In this document: positions 53,527 to 61,273 of the stretch, piece after piece
Position numbering within the stretch: the stretch's first letter is position 1
Layout of the letters: each line of letters starts with the position of its first letter
NCBI GenBank assembly: GCA_035569495.1
Contig: DATMMX010000044.1
Location: 33,986-97,985, forward strand
Direction: 5' to 3'
DNA: 64,000 bases
Source of the DNA: DASRDZ01 sp035569495
Lineage (GTDB): Bacteria > Chloroflexota > Dormibacteria > Aeolococcales > Aeolococcaceae
Notes under the pieces: model-generated
What the model saw: the letters and a program-made list of their open reading frames with translations, nothing else
Told to the model about the DNA's origin: nothing
Databases searched by the model: none
Program-made: the position numbers and the translations under genes

Positions 53527-54213
53527 TCAGGGAATGGTGCCGGCCGGGTACTGGTTGGCCCAGGCCTGCAGGAAGGTGAGCTGCTCGAGGTTGAGGCTGT
53601 CGCCGTACAGCTTCTCCTCGTCCACGGCGACGGTCATCGGCCAGCCCTGCACCGCGTAGCGGTAGAGCGCGACCATCATGCTGACCCGCTCCGCACCCGA
53701 GTTGTCGTGCACCAGCACCGGCTGGTTGGCGGGCGCGACCACGAAGCAGAGGAAGGAGCGCGCCTGGTCGGGCGTCGGCGCCAGGCCGCTGGCGATGGGC
53801 AGCCACAGGTACTGGAAGTGCTGGTTGACGAAGCCCGCGTAGGTGGTGTCGTCGGTGGTGCGCACGTCGACCACGCTCTTCCAGCCGTGCGTCTTGAGCC
53901 AGATGAAGCCGGGCTCGTCGGGGGTCCCTGCCCTGGCCAGCACGCCGGGGCTGACCACGGCGAAGCTGGCCATCCCCTGCCCCAGCGGCGCTCCTGCGGG
54001 CAGGTTGCTGCGCGGTCCGACCGGCGGTCCCGGGCTCGCCACCGGCGCGATGGCGTGGGCGCAGACCGAGGGCGTCGCCGAGGGCAGCGGGCTGGCCGAG
54101 ACGCTGGCGAGCGACGAGGTCGTGGGGTGCGCCGGACCCTCGCTGCCACAGCCCGCCAGCAGGAGCGCCAGTGGGAGCGATGGCAGGAGGAGCCTGGCGA
54201 GGGCGGCGGGCAT
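53527..54213 (-). CDS. Lipoprotein with tyrosine/dual-specificity phosphatase-like fold, catalytic Cys replaced
   Basis: 228 residues. A lipoprotein signal with lipobox LLLAGC (Cys22) and a Ser/Pro-rich spacer precede a domain (80-228) that follows the dual-specificity phosphatase pattern: GVLARAGTPDEPGF, HGWKSVVDVRTT, YLWLPIASG and PVLVHDNSGAERVSMMVALYRY. In active enzymes the last motif is HCxxGxxR(S/T); here His169, Gly173 and Arg176 are kept but the nucleophile Cys is Asp170. It is therefore probably inactive as a classical phosphatase and may bind phosphate or a phosphosugar at the cell surface. GATAAT lies eight bases before the ATG. Confidence 0.75.
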   Translation of the reverse strand: MPAALARLLLPSLPLALLLAGCGSEGPAHPTTSSLASVSASPLPSATPSVCAHAIAPVASPGPPVGPRSNLPAGAPLGQGMASFAVVSPGVLARAGTPDEPGFIWLKTHGWKSVVDVRTTDDTTYAGFVNQHFQYLWLPIASGLAPTPDQARSFLCFVVAPANQPVLVHDNSGAERVSMMVALYRYAVQGWPMTVAVDEEKLYGDSLNLEQLTFLQAWANQYPAGTIP

Positions 54214-54221
54214 CGTGTCCG

Positions 54222-54227
54222 ATTATC
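54222..54227 (-). promoter_or_regulatory. -10 box, leaderless start of the phosphatase-like lipoprotein gene
   Basis: GATAAT on the minus strand with eight bases to the ATG at 54213. Confidence 0.5.
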
Positions 54228-54305
54228 GCTGCCGGTCCTGTTACGGGGGTCACTCGGCTGCCACCACAGTGCAACGAGCATGCGGGCCCCGAGGGGGGAC
54301 CCGGC

Positions 54306-54311
54306 TATATT
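54306..54311 (+). promoter_or_regulatory. -10 box, leaderless start of the glycosyltransferase operon
   Basis: TATATT with eight bases to the ATG at 54320. Confidence 0.55.
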
Positions 54312-54319
54312 GGCTCGCA

Positions 54320-55144
54320 ATGGCCCGGAACAGCGAGAACGCGCCGTCCGAGCCCTCCGCCCGGCGCCGCAAGCCCCCCGAGGAGGGTGGCTCGCACCTG
54401 CGCCAGCACTTTCGCGAGTCGATCCGCGACGCGCTGACGGGGGTGGACGTGGACGCGCTGCAGGGGCGGACGTCCCTGCCCGTGCCGTCCGACGTGTCGC
54501 TGCTCACCCGTGAGGTGGTGTCCGACCTGGAGCTGGAGCTCGCCAAGCTGCGGGCGGAACGGGCGGAGCTCGAGAAGGGCGGGACGGCGGAGGCGGTGGC
54601 GTCGGCGCCGGCGCCGGCGCCGGCCGCTGCGCCGAGGTGGCGTGCACGGCGGCGGGGGCGGGTCGAGGCGGACGCGGCGGGCGGGGTGGGCAATGGGGTC
54701 GCGTCGCGGGTGGCGTGGTCGGTGGGGCGGGCGATGGAGCCGGTTGGGGAGGGCTCCCGGGAATCGGCGCCGGATGGGGACGCAGGCCCGGCGGCCAACG
54801 GCGCCCCGGCGCCTGGGGATATTGCGGCCGCTGCCGAAATCGCTGCTGGTCCCGCGGCAGAAACGGCGGCGCCGGGTGCCGTCACTGCCCCGGCATCAAC
54901 CTCGCAATCGGCGCCGAAATCGAGTTCGGCGCTCTCCGACACCGAGCTCGAATCGGTCGTCGCCCCCCTCCTCGCCGAGCTCGCCAACCTCCGCGCCGAG
55001 GTCCGCGACCTCCGCGGCGACGCCAGCGCCGACGTCCCCGCCAACCGCGCCATCAGCCAATCCCAGCTGGTCCGCCTGGTCGCCGGCGTGCTGATCGGCT
55101 TCGCCCTCATCGTCATCGCGTTGGCGGTGGTGCTCAAAGCGTGA
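54320..55144 (+). CDS. Tail-anchored protein with coiled-coil segments
   Basis: 274 residues. A basic N-terminus (SARRRKPPEEGG) and helix (LRQHFRESIRDALTG, ELELAKLRAERAELEKG) precede a long Ala/Pro/Gly-rich disordered region (about 92-210), a second short coil (DTELESVVAPLLAELANLRAEVRDLRG) and a C-terminal membrane helix (LVRLVAGVLIGFALIVIALAVVL). The arrangement suggests a cytoplasmic scaffold held at the membrane. It is first in the operon with GT39 and two GT4 genes, with the next start overlapping its stop (GTGA). Confidence 0.65.
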   Translation: MARNSENAPSEPSARRRKPPEEGGSHLRQHFRESIRDALTGVDVDALQGRTSLPVPSDVSLLTREVVSDLELELAKLRAERAELEKGGTAEAVASAPAPAPAAAPRWRARRRGRVEADAAGGVGNGVASRVAWSVGRAMEPVGEGSRESAPDGDAGPAANGAPAPGDIAAAAEIAAGPAAETAAPGAVTAPASTSQSAPKSSSALSDTELESVVAPLLAELANLRAEVRDLRGDASADVPANRAISQSQLVRLVAGVLIGFALIVIALAVVLKA

Positions 55145-56829
55145 ACCTCGCCGTCCCCGGCGTCCGCGGCCGCCCGGTCCCGCGAACGCCGGTCACCGTC
55201 GACACCCCCCGGGCCAGGCCGCGCGTCAGGCGCAACCGGCTGGCCGCCGCCCGGGAGATCCCGCCGTCGGTGGCCGTCTCCGCGCTGGTCCTCTTCGCCC
55301 TGGCCCTCTTCGTCAACGGCTTCCGCCACGCCGTGACGCCCGACATCCACATCGACGAGATGATCTACGCCAGCGTCGGCCAGGACGTCGCCACCGGCAA
55401 GGGCCTGACCGTGCAGACCATGCCCTTCTTCTGGCAGCCGCCGCTGTTCTTCCTGATCGAGGCGCCCATCCTCCGGCTGGCGGGGCTGGCCAACAGCGGG
55501 GTGATGGACGTCGCCCTGCAGATGCGCCTGCTCAACGCCGGCCTCGGCGCCGCGACCGCGCTGGGCCTGTTCTGGCTGGGCTGGCGGCTGCGCGGCATGT
55601 GGACCGGCTGGGCGATGGCCCTGCTCTACATCAGCGACCCGTTCGTCATCCGGGTGACGCGGCGGCTCTACCTGGAGCCCTTCGCGGCGATGTGGATCCT
55701 CTTCGCGCTGTGGTTCTGCTGGTCGTCGTCGGGACGCTGGACGTGGAAGCGGCGCGCCTTCGCCGGCCTGCTCTTCGGGCTCGCCCTGCTCAGCAAGGAG
55801 CTCACCTTCTTCGCCCTGGGCGTGCCCATCCTGCTCTGGCTGCGCAAGGAGATGAGCTGGAAGGAGCCGCTGGGCATCATCGGCTTCGCCGTGGCCACCT
55901 ATGCGGTGTACCCGGTCTGGTCGTACGCGGTGGGCTGGGGCAACCAGTTCCTCAGCCTCAAGCAGTTCCAGTACCAGCGGCTGGTCGGCGTCTTCCAGTA
56001 CACGGGGTGGAACCGGCCCGGGGTGAGCTTCACCCAGGCGCTGCTGGTCAACGCGGCCGACTATTGGACCAGCTACCTGTGCATCCTGCTCGCCGTGCCC
56101 GCCATGGTCATCCTGTGGCGCCGCAAGGACCGGGCCAGCCGCTTCCTCAGCTCGTGGACGCTGGTGACCTTCCTCTTCTTCGTCGGCCTGGTCAAGTTCG
56201 GCACCCTCAACGACCAGTTCTTCTACTACCTGATGATCCCGGTGCTGGCCACCGTCGCCTACGTGTACTCGTTCAACTTCCCCAAGCTGGCCGGCGACGC
56301 GCGGCGGGCCTGGCGGCGCGCAGATCCAGTCAACCTCGTCTACAACATCAACCTCGGGCTGGTCGCCCTGGTCATCGGCCTGCTGGTGCTGCGGCCCAAC
56401 GTGCAGGTGTGGGCGCAGCGCTTCGCCGTGGAGAAGGACGACGGCTTCGTCCGCATCGCGGCCCTGATCCGCAACGTGGTGCCCGCCCGCCAGACCATCT
56501 CCGCACCGGGGACGGGCACCGACATCCTGCGCTTCGTCTTCCCCTACAGCACCGACTACACGCTGCTCACCGAGTCGCGGCCTGGGGTGCTGGCGGCGCA
56601 GCAGGTGCACTGGTACGTGCTCAGCGACAAGGACATCTGGCTGAAGAACAACGTCTCCCAGCAGTTCTACGACCTGGTCACCCGCAACGGCACCGAGGTC
56701 TGGGGCGTGTCCGAGCACACCTTCTGGCACATCGCCCTGTGGTACGTCCCCTATCCGGAGCGGCTGGCCGAGACGCCGCCGCGGGTCAGCGTGGTGACAG
56801 TGCCGGGGCTCGATGCGCGTCGGTCTTGA
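55141..56829 (+). CDS. Membrane glycosyltransferase, GT39/PMT-like (GT-C fold)
   Basis: A 562-residue protein with about 11 to 12 helices. The first extracytoplasmic loop has the catalytic acidic pair, Asp72-Glu73 in HIDEMIYASVGQ, as in ArnT and protein mannosyltransferases. Enzymes of this class take a sugar from a polyprenyl phosphate donor and add it to a protein or lipid outside the membrane. The C-terminal 120 residues (from about 440) form a soluble domain. GTG start overlapping the previous stop by four bases; the longer upstream open frame is not used. Confidence 0.87.
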   Translation: MNLAVPGVRGRPVPRTPVTVDTPRARPRVRRNRLAAAREIPPSVAVSALVLFALALFVNGFRHAVTPDIHIDEMIYASVGQDVATGKGLTVQTMPFFWQPPLFFLIEAPILRLAGLANSGVMDVALQMRLLNAGLGAATALGLFWLGWRLRGMWTGWAMALLYISDPFVIRVTRRLYLEPFAAMWILFALWFCWSSSGRWTWKRRAFAGLLFGLALLSKELTFFALGVPILLWLRKEMSWKEPLGIIGFAVATYAVYPVWSYAVGWGNQFLSLKQFQYQRLVGVFQYTGWNRPGVSFTQALLVNAADYWTSYLCILLAVPAMVILWRRKDRASRFLSSWTLVTFLFFVGLVKFGTLNDQFFYYLMIPVLATVAYVYSFNFPKLAGDARRAWRRADPVNLVYNINLGLVALVIGLLVLRPNVQVWAQRFAVEKDDGFVRIAALIRNVVPARQTISAPGTGTDILRFVFPYSTDYTLLTESRPGVLAAQQVHWYVLSDKDIWLKNNVSQQFYDLVTRNGTEVWGVSEHTFWHIALWYVPYPERLAETPPRVSVVTVPGLDARRS

Positions 56830-57922
56830 CGCGCGCTTCAGCAGCGCGCGCTACGACGGGGTGGGGCGGTACGTCGCCGCGCTGCTGCGCGAGCTGCTAC
56901 TGCTGCCCGACGCTCCGGACGTGCTCGCGGTATGGCCGCGCGACGACGACCCGCCGCGGCACCCGCTGCCTTCGCCGGACGGGCACCTGACGGCGCTGCG
57001 GCTGCGCCGTGGCGGCGCGCCGGAGTCGCCGTGGGCACAGCTGGAGCTGCCGCCGGCGGCGCGCCGGGCGCATCTGGACGTGTGGCATTCGCCGTTTCCG
57101 GCGGTGCCGCTGCTGGTGCCGGCGCCGGTCGTGGTCACCCATCACGACTGCATTCCTGAGCGCTTTCCCGCGTACTTCTCGCGCGGGCAGCGGGCGCTGT
57201 ATCGCGCGGGTGTGTGGACCTCGGCGCGGCGCAGCCGGCTGGTGATCACGCCCAGCCTGATGAGCGCCGAGGACCTGACCCGCTTCTACGGCGTGCGCGC
57301 GGACCGCATCCGGGTGGTGCCGCACGGTGTCGACCCGGCGCCAGCGCCACAGCCCGACGTCGAGGCCGAGCGGCGGCGGCGGCTCGGAGTTTCAGACGGA
57401 TATGTCCTCATCGTTGGGCGGCCGCGGCCCCACAAGGGCTACGCGTCGTTGATCCGGGCCATCGCCGCGCTGCCCGCCGCCGATCGTCCGGCGGTGGTGC
57501 GGGTGGGCCGCGCCGATCCGCGCCTGCCGGACGGGCACGACGTCGAGGCAGCGCGCGGCGGGGTGTCGCTGCGGGCGCTGGAGGGGATCGACGACGAGGA
57601 CCTGCTGGCGCTGTACCGCGGGGCTCTGCTGGTCGCGGTGCCCAGCGTTGTCGAGGGGTTCGGCCTTCCGTTGCTGGAAGCGCTCGCGGCCGGGGCGCCG
57701 GTGCTGGCCAGCGACATTCAGCCGCTGCGCTCGGTGGGCGGCGACGTGGCTCGCTACCTGCCCGTCGAGGCCGCTGATTGGCCCGCGGCGATCCGGGCGG
57801 CGCTCGCGGACAGCAGTTGGCAGCGCGAGGCGCGCAGTGCGGGGCCACGCCGGTCGGAGGTCTTCTCCTGGGTGACCGCGGCACAGCAGACGCTGGCCGT
57901 GTACCGTGATGCGGCCGCGTGA
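56813..57922 (+). CDS. GT4-family glycosyltransferase
   Basis: A 369-residue GT-B enzyme. The N-terminal Rossmann domain starts MRVGLDARFSSARYDGVGRYV, and the C-terminal one shows VLIVGRPRPHKGYASLIRAI and the donor-binding E-x7-E motif in PSVVEGFGLPLLEALAAG. GVGRYV-type starts are typical of mannosyl- and related transferases. It overlaps the GT39 gene by 17 bases and the next gene by four, so the three are coupled. Donor sugar unknown; the nearby mannose-1-phosphate guanylyltransferase suggests GDP-mannose. Confidence 0.88.
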   Translation: MRVGLDARFSSARYDGVGRYVAALLRELLLLPDAPDVLAVWPRDDDPPRHPLPSPDGHLTALRLRRGGAPESPWAQLELPPAARRAHLDVWHSPFPAVPLLVPAPVVVTHHDCIPERFPAYFSRGQRALYRAGVWTSARRSRLVITPSLMSAEDLTRFYGVRADRIRVVPHGVDPAPAPQPDVEAERRRRLGVSDGYVLIVGRPRPHKGYASLIRAIAALPAADRPAVVRVGRADPRLPDGHDVEAARGGVSLRALEGIDDEDLLALYRGALLVAVPSVVEGFGLPLLEALAAGAPVLASDIQPLRSVGGDVARYLPVEAADWPAAIRAALADSSWQREARSAGPRRSEVFSWVTAAQQTLAVYRDAAA

Positions 57923-59028
57923 AGAACGTTCTGCTGCTCACATCGCATCCGGTCGCCCCTCCATGGAACAGCGGCGACAAGAACCTGGCGCGCACCCTGA
58001 TCCTCGGAGATTCGGGTGTGCGCTACACGTTTGTCGGCGACCGCATCGACCCGACGCCGTGGCCGCTGCATCACGAGCGGGCGGCGCTGAACTTCAGGAG
58101 CAGTACGCCGACCACGCGTGAGAAGGGGCGCATCGTGCGCTGGTTGGCTCTGCATCCCCCCGATGTGGAGCTGATCCATGCGGTGATCACCTTCCAGGGC
58201 AACCTGGTGACGCAGCGGTTGCTGATGGCGTTGCCGGCGTTTCGGCGGCGGCCGTTGCTGCTGACGTGTCCCAGTGGGGAGGTGCTGCCCAATGAGGTGC
58301 TGCGGCGGGCGCGGGCGACCGTGGTGCTGTCGCGGCGGACGCAGGAGGTGCTGCGGGGGCGGGGGTTGGAGGGGGTGCACCTGATCCCGCCCGGTGTCGA
58401 TCTGCGGCGGTTTCATCCGGAGGCGGAGGAGTCGGCGCAGGGGATGTTGGGGCTGTCGCCCAGACCCACCCTGCTGTTTGCGGGGCATCACGATCAGGGT
58501 GGGGGGTTGGAGGCGGCGCTGGTGGTTGCGGGGCGGCTGCGTGAGCGCGTGCGGGATTTGCGGTTGCTGGTGGCGATGCGGATGCGGCCGGGGGAGGATG
58601 CGGCGCAGCGGGGGCGGGAGATGCGCGCGCGGGCGGAGGAGCACGGGATTGGGGGGGATGCGCTGGTGGAGCTGGGGGCGATTGCCAATATGCGGGCGGC
58701 GATTCTGGCTTCTACTGCGGTGTTGTTTCAGCCGAGTGTGCTGGGGATGAAGATGGAGTTGCCGATGACGTTGTTGGAGGGGTTGGCTTGTGGGAGGCCG
58801 GTGGTGATCAGTCCGTTGGAGCCGTTGGATGAGATGGGGGATAGCAGTCCGGCGGTGACGATTGGGGATCCGGATGGGGAGGTGGTGGTGAATCACCTGG
58901 AGAGGTTGATTCGGGATGCGGGGTATCACCGGCGTTGTTCGGAGGCGGCGCGGGAGTTGGCGGAGGATCGGTATTCGGCGGAGAGGATGGTGGGGCGGTA
59001 TGCGGAGTTGTACGAGTCGCTTTCGTAG
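57919..59028 (+). CDS. GT4-family glycosyltransferase
   Basis: A 369-residue GT-B enzyme. It begins MKNVLLLTSHPVAPPWNSGDKNLAR, has PTLLFAGHHDQGGGLEAAL at the inter-domain region and a retaining-type donor motif in FQPSVLGMKMELPMTLLEGLACGRPVV. The GTG start overlaps the previous stop by four bases. Codon choice shifts along the gene: the 3' half uses TTG, GGG, GTG and GAT heavily and is rich in G but poor in C on the coding strand, unlike the rest of the window. Last gene of the glycosyltransferase operon. Confidence 0.85.
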   Translation: MKNVLLLTSHPVAPPWNSGDKNLARTLILGDSGVRYTFVGDRIDPTPWPLHHERAALNFRSSTPTTREKGRIVRWLALHPPDVELIHAVITFQGNLVTQRLLMALPAFRRRPLLLTCPSGEVLPNEVLRRARATVVLSRRTQEVLRGRGLEGVHLIPPGVDLRRFHPEAEESAQGMLGLSPRPTLLFAGHHDQGGGLEAALVVAGRLRERVRDLRLLVAMRMRPGEDAAQRGREMRARAEEHGIGGDALVELGAIANMRAAILASTAVLFQPSVLGMKMELPMTLLEGLACGRPVVISPLEPLDEMGDSSPAVTIGDPDGEVVVNHLERLIRDAGYHRRCSEAARELAEDRYSAERMVGRYAELYESLS

Positions 59029-59047
59029 GGGGTTCGCGTTGTAGGGC

Positions 59048-59180
59048 GGCCGGGCGGGGCGCACTGCTTCGGGGGCACGCTCGTCGAACGCCTTTGGCGT
59101 CCGCGGCTGGCTCTCGGCGCTGGGGACCCCCGACCCCAACGCCTCCGAGACGCCCCCTACGCAGTGCGCCCCGCCCGGCC
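59048..59180. repeat. Long inverted repeat with 20-base perfect arms
   Basis: Arms at 59048-59067 and 59161-59180 are perfect reverse complements (first arm begins GGCCGGGCGGGGCGC). The 93 bases between hold smaller complementary runs such as GGGGACCCCC. The element fills most of the 247-base space after the glycosyltransferase operon. It could be a cruciform or extragenic repeat, a remnant of a mobile element, or a strong structured terminator. No coding frame is convincing inside. Confidence 0.7.
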
Positions 59181-59228
59181 TCATGGCTGAAGAATGGCGC
59201 AGCTCAAAGAAAACGGGCGGGTGGGTGG

Positions 59229-59259
59229 GAAAAAGAAAAGGCCCGGCGGAGCCGGGCCT
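59229..59259 (-). terminator. Intrinsic terminator of the zinc-ribbon gene pair
   Basis: Nine-base perfect stem AGGCCCGGC / GCCGGGCCT with a three-base loop (59239-59259), followed on the minus strand by TTTTCTTTTT. This is the clearest Rho-independent terminator in the window and lies 17 bases past the stop at 59276. Confidence 0.85.
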
Positions 59260-59275
59260 CTTGGGTCGAAGGAAT

Positions 59276-59563
59276 TTAGCGCCGTCGTTGGTTGCGGGGA
59301 CGGCGCCTCCCGTAGGCGACTCCCTCCGCCACGGCATCGAACCCCTGCGGCGGCCCTTCACCGGCGGGCACAACACCCGCCCCTTGAACGAACACCTTCC
59401 GCGGACCGACGTCGATCAGGTACGCGGTGGTGTTGGATCCTGAGCCGTTGGGATCGGGCATGGCCGACACGTCGGAGATCGTCCCGGTGCGGCGGGAGCC
59501 GCCGTACGGGAAGGTCACGCGGGTGCCGACGGGGAGAGCGCCTTCGGGGAGACCCTCGCTCAT
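59276..59563 (-). CDS. Small hypothetical protein
   Basis: 95 residues without signal or membrane helix. The core LPVGTRVTFPYGGSRRTGTISDVS...TTAYLIDVGPRKVFVQGAGVVP looks like a small SH3-like beta barrel, and the tail is very basic (YGRRRPRNQRRR). It may bind nucleic acid. The ATG overlaps the stop of the upstream zinc-ribbon gene by four bases, so they are coupled, and a terminator follows. Confidence 0.65.
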   Translation of the reverse strand: MSEGLPEGALPVGTRVTFPYGGSRRTGTISDVSAMPDPNGSGSNTTAYLIDVGPRKVFVQGAGVVPAGEGPPQGFDAVAEGVAYGRRRPRNQRRR

Positions 59564-59904
59564 CGAGCGGCTGCGCGGAAGCAGTCGCTGCAGTAGACGG
59601 GTCGGTCGCCGCGAGGCTGGAACGGGACGCGGGCGATGCCGCCGCACCCGGCGCAGGTCACCTCGTGCATCTCACGGGGTCCGGAGCGCGAGCCGCCGTA
59701 TCCGCCGCCACCGCCGCCGCCACCGCCGTAGCCACCACCACCGCCGCCGCCGCCACCATTGGTAGCCTTCCGGGCCTGACGGCACGAGGGGCAACGGGAG
59801 GGAGCGTTGGTGAGTCCACGGGAGGCGTAAAACTCCTGCTCACCAGCGGTCCAAAGGAAATCCACGCCGCAATCGCGGCACCGTAGGGTTTGATCGACCG
59901 GCAC
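59560..59904 (-). CDS. Double zinc-ribbon protein with Gly-rich linker
   Basis: 114 residues. The N-terminal ribbon is TLRCRDCGVDFLWTAGEQEF...CPSCRQARK (7-46), of the zf-trcl type often found in bacterial CxxC proteins. A Gly/Tyr-rich linker (49-72) leads to a second ribbon VTCAGCGG...PVYCSDC (83-109). The whole resembles small zinc-ribbon proteins that bind RNA or ribosomes, but the role is unknown. GTG start. Divergent from metK. Confidence 0.8.
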   Translation of the reverse strand: MPVDQTLRCRDCGVDFLWTAGEQEFYASRGLTNAPSRCPSCRQARKATNGGGGGGGGGYGGGGGGGGGYGGSRSGPREMHEVTCAGCGGIARVPFQPRGDRPVYCSDCFRAAAR

Positions 59905-59994
59905 GCGCCTAGACCTCTGACTTCTCCGGCGACGTGTGACGGCGACCGGAACCTGATAGTTGCGGGTAACAGTACACGGAACCGGGTGCAGTTG

Positions 59995-60000
59995 CTAGCA
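59995..60000 (+). promoter_or_regulatory. Possible -10 box of metK
   Basis: TAGCAT 78 bases before the metK ATG, giving a leader of about 70 bases. No SAM riboswitch consensus is seen in the leader. Confidence 0.35.
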
Positions 60001-60078
60001 TCGGCGCACCCCGGACAGGAGCGGGCCGGTGGCGCACCCGGCGCCACGGTGGCCGCCGGTGGGGTGGAGGACCTGCCC

Positions 60079-61266
60079 ATGCGCCCCGACGCGCGCCGTC
60101 TCTTCACGTCCGAATCGGTGACCGAGGGCCACCCGGACAAGATCGCCGACCAGATCTCCGACGCCGTCCTCGACGCGGTCCTGAGCAAGGACCCGCTCGG
60201 CCGGGTGGCCTGCGAGACCGCCCTGACCACCGGCTCCTGCCTGGTCTTCGGCGAGATCACCACCGACTGCTACGTCGACATCCCCCGCACCGTGCGCCAG
60301 ACCATCAAGGACGTCGGCTACACCCGGGCCAAGTACGGCTTCGACTACGAGACCTGCGGCGTCCTGGTCAGCATCGACGAGCAGTCGCCCGACATCGCCC
60401 AGGGGGTCAACGTGGGCGGCGCGGGCGACCAGGGCATGATGTTCGGGTTCGCCTGCGACGAGACCCCCGAGCTGATGCCCGCCCCCATCCAGCTCGCCCA
60501 CCAGCTCGCCCGCCGCCTCGCCGAGGTCCGCAAGGACGGCACCCTGCGCTGGGCCCGGCCCGACGGCAAGACCCAGGTCACCGTCGAGTACGACGAGGAG
60601 GGCCGCCCGCGCCGGGTTGACAGCGTGCTGATCTCGGTGCAGCACTCCGAGGACGCCTCCCACGAGCAGATCACCGCGGACATCCAGGAGCACGTCGTCG
60701 ACCAGGTCATCCCCGCGGAGTGGCTCGACAAGAACACCAAGCGCTACGTCAACCCCACCGGCCGCTTCGTCGTCGGCGGCCCCCAGGGCGACGCCGGGCT
60801 GACCGGCCGCAAGATCATCGTCGACACCTATGGCGGCTACGCCCGCCACGGCGGCGGCGCCTTCAGCGGCAAGGACCCGACAAAGGTCGACCGCTCGGCC
60901 GCCTACGGCTCGCGCTGGGTGGCCAAGAACGTGGTCGCCGCCGGGCTGGCCGGCAAGTGCGAGATCCAGGTGGCCTACGCCATCGGCGTCGCCAAGCCGG
61001 TGTCGGTGCTGGTCGAGACCTTCGGCACCGAGCGCATCCCCCGGGACCAGATCGTCGCCCTCATCGACGAGTACTTCGACCTCTCGCCGGTGGGCATCAT
61101 CAGCGACCTGCAGCTCCGCCGCCCCATCTACCGCCAGGTGGCCGCCTACGGCCACTTCGGTCGCAGCGACCTCGACCTCCCCTGGGAGAAGACCGACCGG
61201 GCCGCCCTGCTCGCCGGGGAGGCGGGCACCCAGCCGCTGATCTCGGCCTCGTCCGCGACCTCGTAG
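60079..61266 (+). CDS. metK: S-adenosylmethionine synthetase
   Basis: A 395-residue enzyme that makes SAM from ATP and methionine. Landmarks are SVTEGHPDKIADQISDA (His18), GEITTDCYVDIP, the GAGDQGMMFG hexapeptide region, DTYGGYARHGGGAFSGKDPTKVDRS and IGVAKPVSV. Length is standard. GGAGG at 60066-60070, eight bases before the ATG at 60079, sets the start. Seven bases separate it from the mannose-1-phosphate guanylyltransferase gene. Confidence 0.97.
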   Translation: MRPDARRLFTSESVTEGHPDKIADQISDAVLDAVLSKDPLGRVACETALTTGSCLVFGEITTDCYVDIPRTVRQTIKDVGYTRAKYGFDYETCGVLVSIDEQSPDIAQGVNVGGAGDQGMMFGFACDETPELMPAPIQLAHQLARRLAEVRKDGTLRWARPDGKTQVTVEYDEEGRPRRVDSVLISVQHSEDASHEQITADIQEHVVDQVIPAEWLDKNTKRYVNPTGRFVVGGPQGDAGLTGRKIIVDTYGGYARHGGGAFSGKDPTKVDRSAAYGSRWVAKNVVAAGLAGKCEIQVAYAIGVAKPVSVLVETFGTERIPRDQIVALIDEYFDLSPVGIISDLQLRRPIYRQVAAYGHFGRSDLDLPWEKTDRAALLAGEAGTQPLISASSATS

Positions 61267-61273
61267 GTTTCGA

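Noticed and set aside
53843..54319. Longer N-terminus for the tail-anchored protein at 54320
   Set aside because: The open frame runs antisense through the lipoprotein gene; the TATATT box eight bases before ATG 54320 fixes the shorter start.
54637..55140. Upstream extension of the GT39 gene
   Set aside because: It overlaps the coding sequence of the tail-anchored protein in another frame and lacks homology-like sequence; the GTGA overlap at 55141 is the natural start.
59905..60078. Possible SAM riboswitch in the metK leader
   Set aside because: None of the conserved SAM-I, SAM-II or SAM-IV core sequences is present.
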